Part shown: in pieces, positions 1 through 14,131 of the stretch
Position numbering within the stretch: the stretch's first letter is position 1
Layout of the letters: every line of letters starts with the position of its first letter
From: Odiellus spinosus
Taxonomy: Eukaryota > Arthropoda > Arachnida > Opiliones > Phalangiidae
Length of the DNA: 64,000 nucleotides
NCBI GenBank assembly: GCA_963920705.1
Contig: OY987228.1
Coordinates: 19,414,565-19,478,564 of the forward strand
Reading direction: 5' to 3'
The notes under the pieces: generated by a model
Seen by the model: only the letters and a program-made list of their open reading frames with translations
Database searches by the model: none
What the model was told of the DNA's origin: nothing
Position numbers and translations under genes: made by a program

Positions 1-180
1 GTATACGAAAAAGCTTTCAACCTCGAAAAGTCTTACAGTCTGATCTGCGCAGAAAATATTACAAAGTTCTAAGGCTAACAAAAAAATACAAGCGCAATTT
101 CGACACAGTCTAAACTTTTGAATGTTTAAAAGCCCTCCTCGTAAACATGAAACTTGGGTGTAAAAATTTAACATAAATCG
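1..180. repeat. Diverged dispersed repeat, inverted partner of 8,700-8,880
   Basis: The reverse complement of about 1-90 matches about 8,808-8,880. Both share the block GCGCAGATCAGACTG, a preceding run of T then AGCC, and a following GAGGT..AAAGCT segment. Similarity weakens but seems to continue to about 180. No coding potential is visible. These may be two copies of an old dispersed element or the ends of a larger unit; the divergence suggests age. Confidence 0.5.
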
Positions 181-736
181 TTATATTTCTAAAGTGTATT
201 TTTCATATAAATAGCCTTAGCCAAATTAGCAATTTACCATAGTTTTTACCCTTCGAATTCATTGAAGATTTCTATACGAACAAAATTTTGACTTTAAAAT
301 GGGGGCAACGTTAAAAGTCGCGACTGAATTTTTTTTATTTTATTTTTTTATTTTAAACATCACATCTTTATTAATGGTTTTCTTCTCAGCGTCGGATAAA
401 TGGCGTATGGGGAAGGGAAAACCTTTCTCGTTGAACATGCTTTATTGTCGTTTCGGATAGAATAAAGACGCGTTTTCGCAATCCATAAACAATTTTTCAA
501 AACTTATGGCGGTAATGATAAGAAAACCTAAAACATTCAAACTTCTATTGGCTTTAAAAAAAAAAGAGGGGTTATTAATTAGATGTTCCTACATTTATTT
601 ATCATCATTGCCCCTAGTAGGAGCCGATTTACGTTTCTCCCAATAAATATTCTTGTAGAATTAATGAAACGTTGAATTGAAATTGAAAAAAAAATAGGGA
701 GAGGTCGAGGTGTAAGACACGTCTTATCATTATTAT

Positions 737-1075
737 CAGAAGCCGATGAAACCCTCCTTTGAAGTCTATTACTCCCGGGTCTTGTTTACCCCTCTCTGTA
801 TGGGTTAGTTTCAAAAAGCGCGATTCGTACGCCTCCTAACGGTAGATATTTTCGGAGCGTGATTTCGTCGAGCGAATATCTCTAGCAGCCTTGGAGTTCG
901 TCAAAAAAAGCGTCGTCGTTTGTGGAGAGAGAGAATTTCCCAATTTTCCGTAGACAGGGGGTGTGAAGTAGGACCCCTCCGATCTCGTAAAATTGTGAAT
1001 TTTACCCATACAGAGAGGAGCGCTATATGGAACATTAGAGTAGTAGACTTCAAAGGAAGGTTTCATCGGCTTCTG
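737..1075. mobile_element. MITE-like inverted-repeat element, about 339 bp
   Basis: The ends are near-perfect inverted repeats beginning CAGAAGCCGATGAAAC and ending GTTTCATCGGCTTCTG. The arms extend about 70 bp inward with mismatches and share CTCTCTGTATGGGT. Both flanks contain ATTATTAT, a possible target-site duplication, although the right copy is offset by two bases. There is no transposase ORF. CAG-type termini and an 8-bp duplication would suit a hAT-derived MITE, but that class assignment is inference. Confidence 0.65.
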
Positions 1076-4000
1076 TAATTATTATGTACAGGAGCTTTAG
1101 AGATTTCAAAGCTGTTTTTGGGAGTGTTATAGGAAATTCCAAAAATAATTCCCTTTGCGTATGAAAACGTAGCTTGGGACAGAATTCTCGATCTCTTTTA
1201 GAGAAAAGGGCCTTTACCGCCGCATGCTCTTCAGTTTCTATCGTCTTAGTTTTTCGAAAAGAAAAAAGTAAAACGAGTGAATTGTCAGTGATGTATCGCT
1301 TCGTAACAGAAAGGGCGGTTGCGCCAATGAACGCTTTAAACCCTGCTCAAAGGGAAGATGAAGAGGAAAATCGTTTGCCTTTTTACATCGATTACGCTAA
1401 TAAAAATAAGCGATATTGTAAAAATCTTCAGGTTTATAGGGTCTCTTAATTGTGCCATACTGAATTTTTCAGTTTATTACAAACTGAATGACAAAATCCC
1501 ATAAAATCTCCGCAACACTTAATGTGCCAAAATTTAAATATCTTCCGTTTTTTTTACAAAGAATTTACTCAGTTGTACGTCACGCAAACGGGTCCACTTT
1601 TTTAGTAAAAGAATCGATAAAAAGTTAATTGATTTCCTTTTCATCCTTCCTTTAAGCTTATACGCATCTTTCGGATGCCGAGAGACTGATACCGTGATTA
1701 ATAATCGCTTGATAATCACGAAATTTGGGATACCATACCAGCCACGGTCATTTTTAACACACTGAAGAATTACAGAGATTGAACTCCACTAATCTATATA
1801 CCGTATAATAGCTCGTCTATTAGGTGTGTGTAATCACTTTACATAATCGTATCAATTCGACTGATTTATAGGTTCTGAAAACTGATCGCACTAATCAACG
1901 GAATTAATCAAAATGTTATGAAACTTGACCAAATTGTTTCAAGAGCAGATGGCAAATTTAAAGAGGTTTAATATTGCCTGTGCTTATCTCATTTTGTAAA
2001 CTATGCTATAACATCTTGTATATAACCTAGCTATATTGTATAAATCCTTGTTTTAACTAGTATACTTTGATTTGGATACAATTTCCGCTACACGTCAACA
2101 TTCCATGGAATGATTTTTAGTTTTTACCTCACTATCTTTACAATAAATTAGTCAACCCATCCTCTAAAAAAATTCTGATCTTGAGTAAAGATTATCAATT
2201 GACTCAACGTCACGCGAGGCTGAAGGAAAGTCTAGACTCGAATTGCACTTTTTGGCGCAATTTGAACAAGATTTCTGTCAAGTAGGCCTAGTTATATCGG
2301 ATGAAATTCCAGAAAATCATGGGCCCCCCTTTTTTTACAACGGTGGTATATAATCTTTATGTAAGCATTCCTTCTTTTAGAAACACCTGTTTAAATTTTT
2401 TTTTTTTTGGGCGAACGAACTTTAACCTCCTATATCCTTTCTCCGTCTACCAAAAATTATACGCTTTTTTGTTGGTCTCCTCCTACAAAATCTTTATAGG
2501 TCCTCAAGAAGAGGGGGTGAACAAAAAAATACATTCTATACCGTCTGTTTTCAATTCGGACGTGATCCTACATAAATATATCTCGACTTCTCGATTTGCC
2601 TCGTCTATCCATATACGTTCTTAAAATTGCCTCACCGGAAACGGAGTCGTAGGTGGGTGGTAATCGGACATATTAGACTATTCAGACAAGAAGGGATATA
2701 ATAATAATAATAATATATAATCTGCAATATCGGGTCTTGCGGTTCCTATTCATTCATTCCTTATTCGCAAACATGGGTTTGATGTTTCATGATGGAAAAA
2801 GAAAGCTATATCGATAGGACGTATTTGCCTGTTATACAAACTTTACATTTGATCCTATTTAGTTTTATTTCATTATAGTTGAGATGAAAGGGAATAATGG
2901 AACACTCGCAAGAGCTATAAATATGTTTGAAATTTATTAATAATATACGAATGTATTTCGTATTTTTGTAGAAATTGTACCAACCAATTTCAAATATGTC
3001 TTTACAACCTGGGTGTTGTAAAAAACCCTCAGCCTTCTAAAGGGGTACCTAAATTACAGTTTATACTAACCTTTCTCGTTCTTAAAGGGAGAATGCAACC
3101 TAACAAGTGTTTTTTATCGATTCCTTACCTAATCCAAGAGTAAAAAAAATTACAATCAAATATTAAATTAGAAATACCGGAAAAAGGTTTAGTTTCTTTC
3201 ATGGAGATCTTGAACTCCACATATATGGACTAGCGACCAAAGCTCAGGATTATTTAAAACGTTGTAAACGAAATCGCTATTTGTAAACTGCACCATTACC
3301 ATCTCGACCCTGTGACGTATCCTGTAACGTATGAGCTGATTGGTGGGGGACATTAGCTACCCTTATCTAGGGCTAAAGATAAAACCCATAGAAATGTTTT
3401 TTTCTGTTTATAAATCAATTCATTATGGCCTCCTCCGGGTGAAAATTTCAAACATCAATAACTTGTAATTAACGTAAATTGAAAAGATTAACGGTTTGGG
3501 TTTTTTGCGATTTAAAATGATTTGAGAACCCAATTTGTTTTCTCTTGATATGTAAATTTAAATCTAAACAAAAGGATTATACGAGTATGCCATAAAACAG
3601 AATTTAAGATGGTGATAAAAAATATGTTTTTGTCCTCCATGCCAGGTGTCAGGCGGTGACAGATTTCTGATGGATTAAGCACTCTCGGAAAGTGTCCGAT
3701 ATTTTTCTTTATTTTTGTACTCCTCCCGAAATCTTTCTCGACTAGCGAAAGGACCCGATAACAACACTCCGGACGCTAAAAAAAAAACTACATGAAAAAG
3801 GCCTGTCTGTAGCTCTCTAGCTTATATAGCCTCCCCGCCCGTGTTCAAACTCAAAAACCTTTAGAGATAAAACGTTTATCTTATGACGTATCGTCGCGAG
3901 CTTCTTGTGACACGCGACCTTTTTAAAAAAAATATTTTTTCCTTAAGCCTAATTTTTCACTATTATTCAACATAACGGGTAATTTGTTTGTTTGGGTGTC

Positions 4001-7000
4001 TGCCTCGAGCGCGACGCGTAATTGATAATCGTTAAAAAGCGCGTAACGTTACGCAAAATCATAATAAAATTTGAATATATAGATTACAAAGCCTCTGTAA
4101 GAGACTTTAATTTTTCTTTTAGGGCGAAAACTGTCTATGTTGATTTATTTTATCGATTCTTTATCGTTAAAATAGGCCTAATTCATTGGTAAAAATTACA
4201 AACAAATTCTTAAATTATATCCAGTGAGAGTTTTCTGTCAATCATGCGAGAAGCGCTCGCTTAATTTTGTCAATAAAACATTTCAAACGAGGCTTAAGAG
4301 ATCGCACTTTCGCTGACTCATTATCGTCGAAATGTAAGGAATTGTCAATTTTTTATTGGAAGCTATATCCCCACAATTCTACGTCATCGCTATGGTCGCC
4401 TGTCTATTATAGAGCCTACAGTAGATTCTCGCTCTTTTTGTCACGTGATATGGTCGCTTTCACGCGGTCTTTTTTTCGTAAAAGTACTTAATTCATAAAC
4501 GTATCGTTAATTACGTTCTAGAATAATTGTATAATATTATTAATTGCGTACAGGCCTTTGATAAAAATGGTGTCAGACCTTAGTTTCAGATTCATAATTT
4601 TCACAACAATCAAGACAGAAGTGTTTTTGAAGGTTGCGAGTGACTTTACTTAAATATTGAATCCAAGCAATTTACAAAACATTTCCATTTACAATCCACG
4701 GGAATATATATATATAAAGTTACGTGAAAAATAAGACGCGCTATAGGAAGGAACAAACTCCATTCGAAATCAGTTCGTGTAAATAAATTCCAATGTCTGG
4801 ATATCACTTCCTTGGCCTCTTAGCGCCTTCTAGAAGTAATAGCTTTAGTACTTTGGAGGAAAATTTGGGAAAACAAATACGTGAAATATGGAAGTAGATA
4901 AAAGACCGAGTTTCTAGCCGAGCTATAAATGAATTGGGGGTACAACAAATGCTTGACAAATAGCCGCTGAAATCTTATTAATCAATATATATAGCTCGAA
5001 GAATCCTGTTTCTACGGGCGTTTCGTTGTTAAAAGCTTATAGAATCCGGGGGAAGGGACGAAGGAGGAGAGAGAGAAGAACATGGTCGCCTATAAAATTC
5101 CCCCCCAAAAAAAAACCAAAACAAAAAAACTTGAATCGGACGTAAAAACTGAAAACTTTTTCTAATCCGCTTCGAGGGTGATGGGCCAAGAAATCGTGCA
5201 GGTTTTTTTAGTTTTCAATGCCAGTTTTAAAACTTTATAGCGAGGCGAGGATGGGGAGAGATAAGCTTCCTCTTTTCGGCAAATCGTCGAAACTATGGCG
5301 TCACTTAAAATAAGACACTAGAAAAGATTAATAGAGGAAAACAACGGGATTTCCTTTTCTCTCTTTCTCTCCGTTTTATTTATTTTAGTTTTATTCTTAT
5401 ATTTCCATGCTGTTAGAATAGCTTCCGCGCTATCGTTATTGACCGTTAGGGAATATAGGTCTGGTTTAAATTTGGTAGCTAAATTTATGGTTCTTTTTAA
5501 AAGTAGGCCACTAATGCAGTTTGGGGCTTAATTTTTGCGATCCCGTTATCCGAGTTTACCCTCTCCCTTAGGATGGATATATATGACTAGACATTATTCA
5601 TTTTTCTTTAAATTCGACCGACGCGATTCCTTGATAGTTTTCAAGACGTTTATATGACAAACGAATGATTTAATAATTAGTCAGTCGTTTTTTTAAATGG
5701 AGCTCAATGTAGCTTTAATAACGCGGAAGTGAGCTGGCGTGGCTATCTAGATCTACAACGACGCGACGACGAGTCATTAGGTTAAATTAAAAGCAAACTC
5801 GCTACATTTTGTTCTTTAAGTCTCCTTTTTCTTTAGTCTTCTCTCTCTCTCTCTCGACTCTTTCTTTCACTCTCGCCTTTTCGGAATAACGCCGTTAATT
5901 GAATATTTTACGCTATTCATCCGTAGCCATTCGCTTAAAGAGGCCAGGCGCCCTCGTGTCCGGAAATTTGCTTTTAACACTAATCTATTGTTTATCTATC
6001 CAACAACCCCCCCCCCCCCCCCCACCTCTTTCCTTGTTTTACACTATATATGTCTTCAGCGAAATACAAGTTAACCGTGTGGCTGCTATGGTGTTGTAAG
6101 CCGCAACAGTTCTATTTGTTAACTAATTTTCAAGCAATAATAATTAAACGACAGGACTTCATTATGCCTTTATCTTTTTCCGTATCTTCCATTATATTGA
6201 TTCGACCATGAGAAAAAAAAATATATATATTTATTTTCTCGCGATTCGATCTAAGAAATTGGCCAGATTTTATTAGATTCAAAATGTCTCAATTCAATAA
6301 ATATTGTTTCTTCTTTCGACATCAAAAAATCGAAGGATGTCTAAACCAAACGAAAAAATATATGTTATCGAGTGCGACGTCTTGTTTCATAAAGCCCTCT
6401 ACATAAGCCGCGTTCACCCTTGATACTTTGAAATTGTTTTTAACTTTTTCGGAAAGGTCAAAATGTAAAATTTTTAGGGTCAACCATAATATAGAGATCA
6501 TTAATGGAATTATTAGCTTGAACAATTGTTTTGAACATTCAAAACGTACCTAAGCTACGGTCACACTAGCACTTCTTAATCGTTTTGAAACGGTAAAATC
6601 AAACCGATATTCAAATCGCCAAGAATCGTTTTAAGCGTCACGTGTTCACACATTATCTTTATAAATCTATTTCTTGTAGCTTCATCTACCGGTTGTTGAA
6701 ACTGAATCGGTAAGGTTCCCGAAGCAGTTTCGAGAAATCGAATCGATTCGAGAAAAGACAGTTTCCCGTTCACACGACTCCAGTGAAACGGTTTCGGACA
6801 GACATTGTAACTTAGAGAAATGTAAATTTTAATAGTACGTATGTAATATATAATTATATTTAATAATAACGTAATTAGTAAATCAAGCCTACGTACCCTT
6901 CATAACGTAATTTTAAAAGCGTATGTGAAATTTATTAGTTATATATATATATATAATATTTATTTTGGCACAGAATAATTTAAATTGCGCGAAAATTAAT

Positions 7001-9868
7001 TCATTAAACATTAACGAACAGTGTAGGATCCTCGTTTCAAAGTATGTTCTACTTATTAAGAGTCTGCCAAAAATTTGGTTTTTCTTCTTTTAGTCAAATG
7101 CAATATCACCAAACTGGTAAACAGACTACCTACGGAAAATGCGCAAGTTTCAATTAAAACCTAATTAGAAACTATTTTTATCTTTTGAGATTTAATCAAG
7201 CTGTTTGAATACGTATTCGCTTTTGTTAGTTTAAAGGCAGGGAAAATAAGAAAACCTGAATTTTTTTAATTTATGTTAAATAGCGTAATGAGAATTCCTA
7301 TTAAGCTCTTAGGCCTAATAATTAATAATTCAAAATTCGTTAAAAATTAACTATAGGATTTCCTAGCTGAACAAAGTTTTACTATTGACTAAAAATGATA
7401 TCAAATGAAGGTCTTTTTTATTTTAAATAGTTATGTAGTTCTTTACTCTAAATTCCCTTTGATACCGACCAATGAGGTTCGAAACGATTCTTTTCTTCAC
7501 TTAATAATTAACGGAACTAAATAATGTTAAATTAAATGCATGTAAACATCGTAAAAATCAATATTACCTCTCTTAAAACGCTAAGTCTAAATCAAGCCTA
7601 AATGAAAAAATGAAATTCAAACTCGCACTTCGAATTCAATTTAAAACCAAAAGTCAATCACTTTATTTCATAAAACGTCCAGTAGCTTAATAATATCAGC
7701 AAAAGGCCAGGTAGCCCATCATTTAAAACTAGTCAGAAAAGTCATCACCCCTGTCTGCCTCGAGGGATTTGAACTCTTCCTCGATATTTTGAGTTGGGAG
7801 AGAGGGACGGAACTTAGGCGGGCCGCGCTTGGCTATATTGTCTCCTCCCCCAACTCCCTAAGAATGGAGCTTCCGATTTCATTATTTACCCCGACTTTGG
7901 CCGCTAGAGTGTCTCAAATAAGAATTTACCGGTACTTTTACCTGGACCTTTGCTGATAGTATTAAGCTACGGGGCGGTTTATGTTTACTTTCATCGAATA
8001 AAGTGATAGATTTTTGATAAAACCACATTTCATTCTCCCTTTTGCGGCTTCAAATATCTTTCGTGAAACGCGAAGGATTGAAGCGCAATGTTTAAGAAGA
8101 AAGCGTATCATCAATTCTCCGGCATACACTGGCGCGTACACACCACTTGGTTGGCGTTAAGTTCTCCCATACCTATGGTCGGAATCATTCGTGATTCATA
8201 ACTAGCAAAGCTATACAAGCCCCACTTACGCCCGTTTCTTATAGAGACGTACAGTGTCCGTCATTGTACGCGATGAAAACTCAAAAATGGTTCTGACTAT
8301 AGCTCAACCCTCTTCTCCGCTAGTTTACAATTCTTTTCCCGAAACCCCATAATCGGTGTAGACTATACGCCGCACGCAAATATGTCATCATCTCTCTCTT
8401 GGCGAAACTTTAGCGCAGAATCATATTCCAACATAGCCCGCTATAGCGGCTACTGTTAGAGACTATAAAATACATTACACGTGGCATGAACACGGTCGCT
8501 TAGCCTCATAGATCGAAGGAATAACCCCCTAGTACTACACTACGTAAAGACGTAAAGGAATAGTCTCACGATACATTATTCAGATAGGTAAAAATAAAAT
8601 AAAATGACTTTCTTAACTTGCTTTTATTTAGTAGATTTAAGTTAAAAATAAACTAGCCATGTTGAAACTTTATCACATTGTTGAAAAATTCATGTCTAGT
8701 GAGGACACGAGATAGATTACAACGAAGCACGTTTCATAAGCTTGGAGTTTTTTTAAATTTAAACCTAGGCATAGTATTCTTGCAATCCAATTTTTAATTT
8801 ATTTTATATTTTTTTAGCCAAATAAGTTTGTAAAGTATTCCGCGCAGATCAGACTGAAGAAGAGCTTTTGAGGTCAAAAGCTTAGAAATTATATCACGAA
8901 TTATATATTTTGAAAATATTATTCTTTCAATAAAATTTTCAAAATATATAATTCGTGATCTCGAAAAGTTTACAAAGACTTCATTACAAAGTGGAGAAAG
9001 GTGAAAAGTGAAGTATTTTTTAGATCAACTTGCCATGAACCCGAATGCGGAACTTATTGTATTTAAAATAGTGAAATTTTACGATACTTCGTCTTTAAAA
9101 GGGTTCAATGGGAACGCTAAAGAGGAGAGGGTGAAATATTTTGAGGGGTATAAGAATGAAGAAATGACGGAGCTATGAAAAAGAAGGCATATAGAAGAAG
9201 TGAAGGATCGTCTGGGCCCGCAGTTTGGCCGCCTTCTTGGGCTATTCAATGACCTTTCAACTGAACCTTTTATAGCCACTAACTGCTTCGCGCGATTTCG
9301 CTTACTTTTAGCCATCCCCGCTCTTGGTAAACAGAGGAAATTTCTAGCTAGCAAACTATAGATCTCGGGTCTCCAGGTTGAAGCTTCCGATGTTGGTAGT
9401 TCGGCGTACTTCTCCTTTTTTCTCTCGAGTTTCTATCCTCGGGCAGTCACTTTTTCCCTTCACATTCTGTTCTAAAAAAAACCCCCAACTGTTCCGCTTA
9501 AAATTTAAGTACTAAAGGGGTTTTTGAATATCTTGTTAGCATAGGGTCTTTCAGCGACACCATCTTCTTCTGCACCCTTTTCCTCTCTTCGTATAGTCAA
9601 ACACCCTCCAAGGAGAGAGGTGGAAACCTGTTACTATAAATTTCAATAAGTATATGCTTACGTGTTACTATATTTCTTGTATAAAGGCAACTTCATTCGC
9701 TTACAACATTGGGAACCTAAATATACATTGGGAAATCTCTTTTCTATGGTAATTTGAAACTTCTTCAAAGTCCTAATTGAAAATAGTATAATTTTGTCTA
9801 TGAGGGTTAAAGGAAGTATATAAAACTGTGGCCCAAGGTGGAAGGTACAGTTCGACATTCATGCAACT
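1076..9868. other. Gene-poor interval, no supported gene
   Basis: Open frames here are short (under about 110 codons), lack recognisable domains and do not chain through splice sites. The sequence is AT-rich with small homopolymer tracts (poly-C near 6,007-6,023) and a short ATA microsatellite near 2,700-2,720. A segment near 4,376-4,490 resembles, in reverse orientation, the TCACGTG-containing repeat at 10,077 and 23,075. I see no RNA gene or exon I can support. Confidence 0.5.
8893..8959. repeat. Perfect 25-bp hairpin inverted repeat
   Basis: Arms 8,893-8,917 and 8,935-8,959 are exact reverse complements (ATCACGAATTATATATTTTG...) separated by a 17-bp loop. It abuts the repeat partner of the window's first 90 bases. 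It could be the tip of a foldback element or a cruciform-forming site; there is no gene context. Confidence 0.8.
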
Positions 9869-10389
9869 ACTTCCGCCTTCAGACTAACCAACTTCAGTCA
9901 TCCGAAGAGGTCAGACTGACAAAAAAGCGCCGACCAGAATCAAGCTGAGAGTCAGAAAAACAATAAACCAATCAAAAGAAAGATAATTATGACGTCCTAG
10001 GTCGTCCTAGGCGCTTTTAGGGAGCTCATACTTATTGGTTAAAACTTTCTGGAGGTATCTCTTCCGGGATTAAGTTCATTTACGAAAAAGACCTTGAGAA
10101 AGCGACCTTATCACGTGCCATACTAACTGTTGTCTTTACAATAGCTTCTCGACCTTAGTGATGACGTAGTATTTCGGGGAATTTTTATTATAAAAAATTG
10201 GCGATTATAAAATATATATTTTTACTGGCAGTAATTTTATCTATGACATATGTATATATATATATTTTGAATCGTATTTTAACGACCATTCTGAAAATGC
10301 TACTCAGTTTCCATTTGGAGTTCACGAAAATTCCGTGACAGCCTCACTTTAAGAAACTCAAACGATGTAATGTTGTTGAAGGCGGAAGT
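9869..10389. mobile_element. TIR element ACTTCCGCCTTCA, about 520 bp, containing a family-B fragment
   Basis: Perfect 13-bp terminal inverted repeats (ACTTCCGCCTTCA / TGAAGGCGGAAGT) bound the segment. Inside, 10,077-10,350 is similar to 23,075-23,310 (TACGAAAAA..., TTATCACGTGCCA, ATGACGTA). It ends with GTGACAGCCTCACTTT at 10,335-10,350, the reverse complement of the start of the copies at 22,886 and 43,799. This looks like one non-autonomous element nested in, or related to, another. No ORF is supported. Confidence 0.5.
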
Positions 10390-11431
10390 AATATAATTGG
10401 TTAGATTTTTCTCTTCACTCGAGCTGAAATCCAGCCAAACTAAAGAAAAATTTTAATATTCAAAAGCTGTAGTGGCGTAATTCTGATTAATATCCTAAAT
10501 TAATTTTAATGTATGTTTTAAAATTCACTAAATTTCTTGACCTTAATATCCGCATTCTATATTTACTTAATATTTCCAAGAGCTTTGCAAACAGTTCTTA
10601 CTTTTTTTTTTTTTAAATCTTTCTCAATGAAATTAAACTCGGTATATAATTATGAGTTATGGCTTAGGTTTGCCCTTTTCCCTTTCGACTTCAAAAATAT
10701 AAGCGAAATTAATTTCTGTTATAAAATTGAAATTACCGGTATATGGCAACCTTTTGTTTAGGAGTATCGCGGGTTTTTGGAACAATACGTTCGTACGAGT
10801 ATGAGCTACTCTAGAAAACCGTTTAATCGTAGAGAGTTATGTTTAGAGAAAACATTACCCAAGTTTTTGCGGGAATAAAACGAAAGTATAGAAAGAAAAG
10901 AAACATTAAACGTAGTGTTAACGACGAAAAGGAGAAAACGCTATCATTTGAGTAGGCGCGTACATAGTCGTGACTAGCCTTCATAAAAGTTTAGTGGGCA
11001 GCGGGACTCTCTCTTTTTTTTCTTTTCCATTTTTCCCTATATTCTTTGGTTTTAGTGGTCTTTATGGATATAAGATTATCTTAAACCATTGCTGGCGGCC
11101 CGTTTAGATTTAAACGAAGAGGTGACCCGAAACCACGCGGGTTGAAATAGGTTTTAATGTCATTATATAAAACCGCACTAAAGAAACGTTAGTCGTTATA
11201 GATATGTCGGAAATTCTCTCTACCATTGTACTATAACCTCCTGTCACCTTTTAAGTTTTATCATAAGTCGATCACCTTATTTCAAATTTTTACGATTTGG
11301 CGCGGTTCAGAGGGGAATCGGCTCTCAGGGTTTTCGTTTAGCCTAGATTTACCGCTGAGCGCCTGTAGAAGTGTTCTACTTGCAAGGCAACTATGTTCAA
11401 GGAAAACACTACAAACAGGAGAGGTATTTTG

Positions 11432-11592
11432 AATTGATTAGGACTTGCCAATTTTGAGTCTATTGGGATTTCTAAACGTTTTTGTTTTATAAAATATCAA
11501 TGTTAATTTCGCATGGAGTGGTTAAATGGATTACGATATTTTGAGGTATCAATCCAAATTACCGAAAATTTTGGCAAGTGTCCAGCCCCTGG
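11432..11592. mobile_element. Small element ending GGCAAGTGTCCAGCCCCTGG
   Basis: The right end GGCAAGTGTCCAGCCCCTGG matches the right end of the element at 37,525-37,812 and, more loosely, the ends of 51,139-52,212. The left end (GGACTTGCCAATTTTGAG) is a diverged inverted counterpart. It is a non-coding MITE-like relic; the left boundary is approximate. Confidence 0.4.
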
Positions 11593-12291
11593 TATTTAAT
11601 CGAAAGTAAAACCCTGTTTTATAAGTACGAAATTTCAGAAAACCTCTTTTTTTCACATGTATCAGTCACTGAAAAAATGTTGACATTGAATAAAGTCTAT
11701 AGTTTTTAGTTAAGCCTTTGCTCCTTTTGGTTTCAGGGAATGTCCGCTTGACTATATATTTATAATTGATTCGATTAGAGCTAAAAATCAAATGGTTTGA
11801 AAGATGTCCTTCTATTCAGACCAACTTTTCATTCGTCTTTTTCTCCTGTGAGGTCGATCTCCCCTCTTTTCTTTCTCTCTCTTTCTATCTCTTTCTCTCC
11901 TGCTTTCTAAACTATTTTAACCCTCACGATCCACCCACCAACGTGCCCTCCTTTTTTTACCAGAATATTCCAATCTCCAGCACGAGACAAAATGAGAACA
12001 CAAGAATATAAGAGAATCGGCGGCCCGTATAGAAGAGTGAGATATAGAAAAAAACTTTTTTTTTTTTTTTTTTGGTTGAGGACGATTTACAACTGGCAAT
12101 ATTTGGCATCTATCCAAAGTACTGTCCAAGCGAAAGAAATCGAGGGTCAGTTTTCGTATTATGAACTCTCGTATAGTTGTAAGAGAAAAATAAAAGTAAA
12201 AATAATAAACAAAAATAAAAATAAAAATACATATCGCTAACCCTACGAAATCTAGGTCCGGACAAATATAATTTTTTTTCTCTGGCCTTTT

Positions 12292-14131
12292 TCAACCCAT
12301 CTTTTTTTTTGTTCATTCGTTCGTTTGGTATCTCTGAAAATTTAACCAAGGGAAAGAATTTTTTTATTTTTTTAAGGGTTATAAGTAATGTTCTTGTATG
12401 GAAGAAAACGTTTTTTACGTTTTTTCTCTTAGATTATTTTTTATTTATTTAGGGTTTTTTTTTCGTGAAGTATGGTGATGTCCCACTGATAAAAACTTTG
12501 TTCCTAGTTAGTCCGTTTCTCGCAGAGAATACAGCGCTGCCTAAAACTGGTTCATTCTCGAAATAGGACGTATCGTGTATGTAGATAACCTTAGCGTAGC
12601 TTTATACCCGGTGAAAACTCTGAATAGAAATGTAACCTCGTCTTTAAGACTATCGCGTCCATTTTTTTTGCCCTTCCTTCGTATTCTACGTTTCTAATAG
12701 AAGGGAGTAGAAGGAGAGGTTTTTCTTCGCCCGGCCGCAGATTGGCGAGAATAAAAATCGGACATAAGGTCTGTCGAAAAATATAGCACCCCAATCTCCT
12801 TATAGGCCTATAGCTTCTTATCGTTTCATATTCGAACGCCGTCAGTCCCCCAACCCTCTGGTGGGTGCCGCGTGGTAGTAAAAAAGATTTCTCCACCACT
12901 CCTGCCCCTCTGCTTTAAAGAAAAGTACTTTGTTTATTCCCTTCTTTTTGGACACGAAAGTCCCTGGCCATTTTATACTATTTCTATATATACAGTATAT
13001 ATGTTTCGTTCATTTTACGATACTTTTCCCCCTTCGTTCCTTCAATTTAGAGATACTTTTTAAATAAAAAGAAAAAACGTACTGTACTGTTGGGCTTTGA
13101 GGTTCTGTAACTCGAGTTCGTTTCAAACGGGGTGAGGAATGTTGGCGAATGCTACTTTAGTATCTCTTTCAATCCTTAAAAGGTTTCTATAGTTTCTAGT
13201 TTCGGAAGTGGAGAAAATTTAGGATAGAATCAACCCCCCCGTAAGAAGTTTTATATTTTTGTTGAGTTTATGAAAGGGAAGAAAATACATAAATACGAAA
13301 TGAATTTGGATCTACCCTTATCCGTCTATATCTAATATAATAATAAAAATTCCGAAATCATGATGAAAAACAAGATTTTCCCCTCATTTTCGTAAATATT
13401 TTTCTTCAGGATGGAGGGCGAATCTCCGAGAAGAAAGAACGGAAAAATAATGTTTATAGCCTGGGTTGGCGTCAATGAACGATTTATTTAACCCCGTCCA
13501 ATGAAATATTCGCTAGAAAGCTCGAGCGAGAGAGGACTGGTTACGATAAGTGTTTATGGTAAGTAGAGGAGCGGAGGTCAATCTAGATGACGCGTCTTTT
13601 GGCTTTCCATAAGGGTAACATTTAGGACAATTCGAGCCTCCGAGGTCGAGAGACTTAAGGAAAGGGTCAAGAATTGGCTACTAAACGTATATACCCAAAG
13701 TACCAGCTCCGTCCGAATGCGCGACGTTGGAAGGTTGTTGAGGAACAGGGTCAATTCGTAACGTTTCTTTTGTTCTTTTTTTTTTCATCGGGCCGTAAGT
13801 TAACTGCAGTCTCGCCTCTGGTGGTACCGAAGCGACGTTGGCCTATAGCTCGGCCCCTCGTTTCTCTTTCTCCCATCTTCTCAATCCAATTCTTCAATGT
13901 ACCCCGTACATTTTAGCCGACGAGATTTCTTTTTTCTCCATCTTTCTCCCCTCCCAGTCATTTCTCCTCGATTCTGTAAGCTACGGTCTCTGGTCAGTAA
14001 GCTAGAACGCGGCGCTGGCGGTCAAGAATGATATTCCGAGCGAGCTCTACTATTCTATAGGTTTTTCATCTCATTCTCCTCCCATTCTGGCGCGACGGAT
14101 GACTCCGGGGTTGAGTAAAACCTGGCGGGTA
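12292..14131 (+). repeat. Tandem duplication, copy 1 (1,840 bp)
   Basis: This block recurs immediately downstream at an offset of exactly 1,840 bp, with no difference seen in the lines I compared, homopolymer tracts included. The copies meet at ...GCGGGTA|TCAACCC, and the second copy ends at GCGGGTA|TCAGTCT, so the trinucleotide TCA is shared at the breakpoints. The block is non-coding as far as I can tell: its short frames (63-102 codons) have no domain and are duplicated with it. Confidence 0.95.

Noticed and set aside
6576-6773. 65-codon reverse-strand frame resembling a transposon remnant
   Set aside because: Only a vague resemblance; no motif, termini or partner frame to support a transposase.
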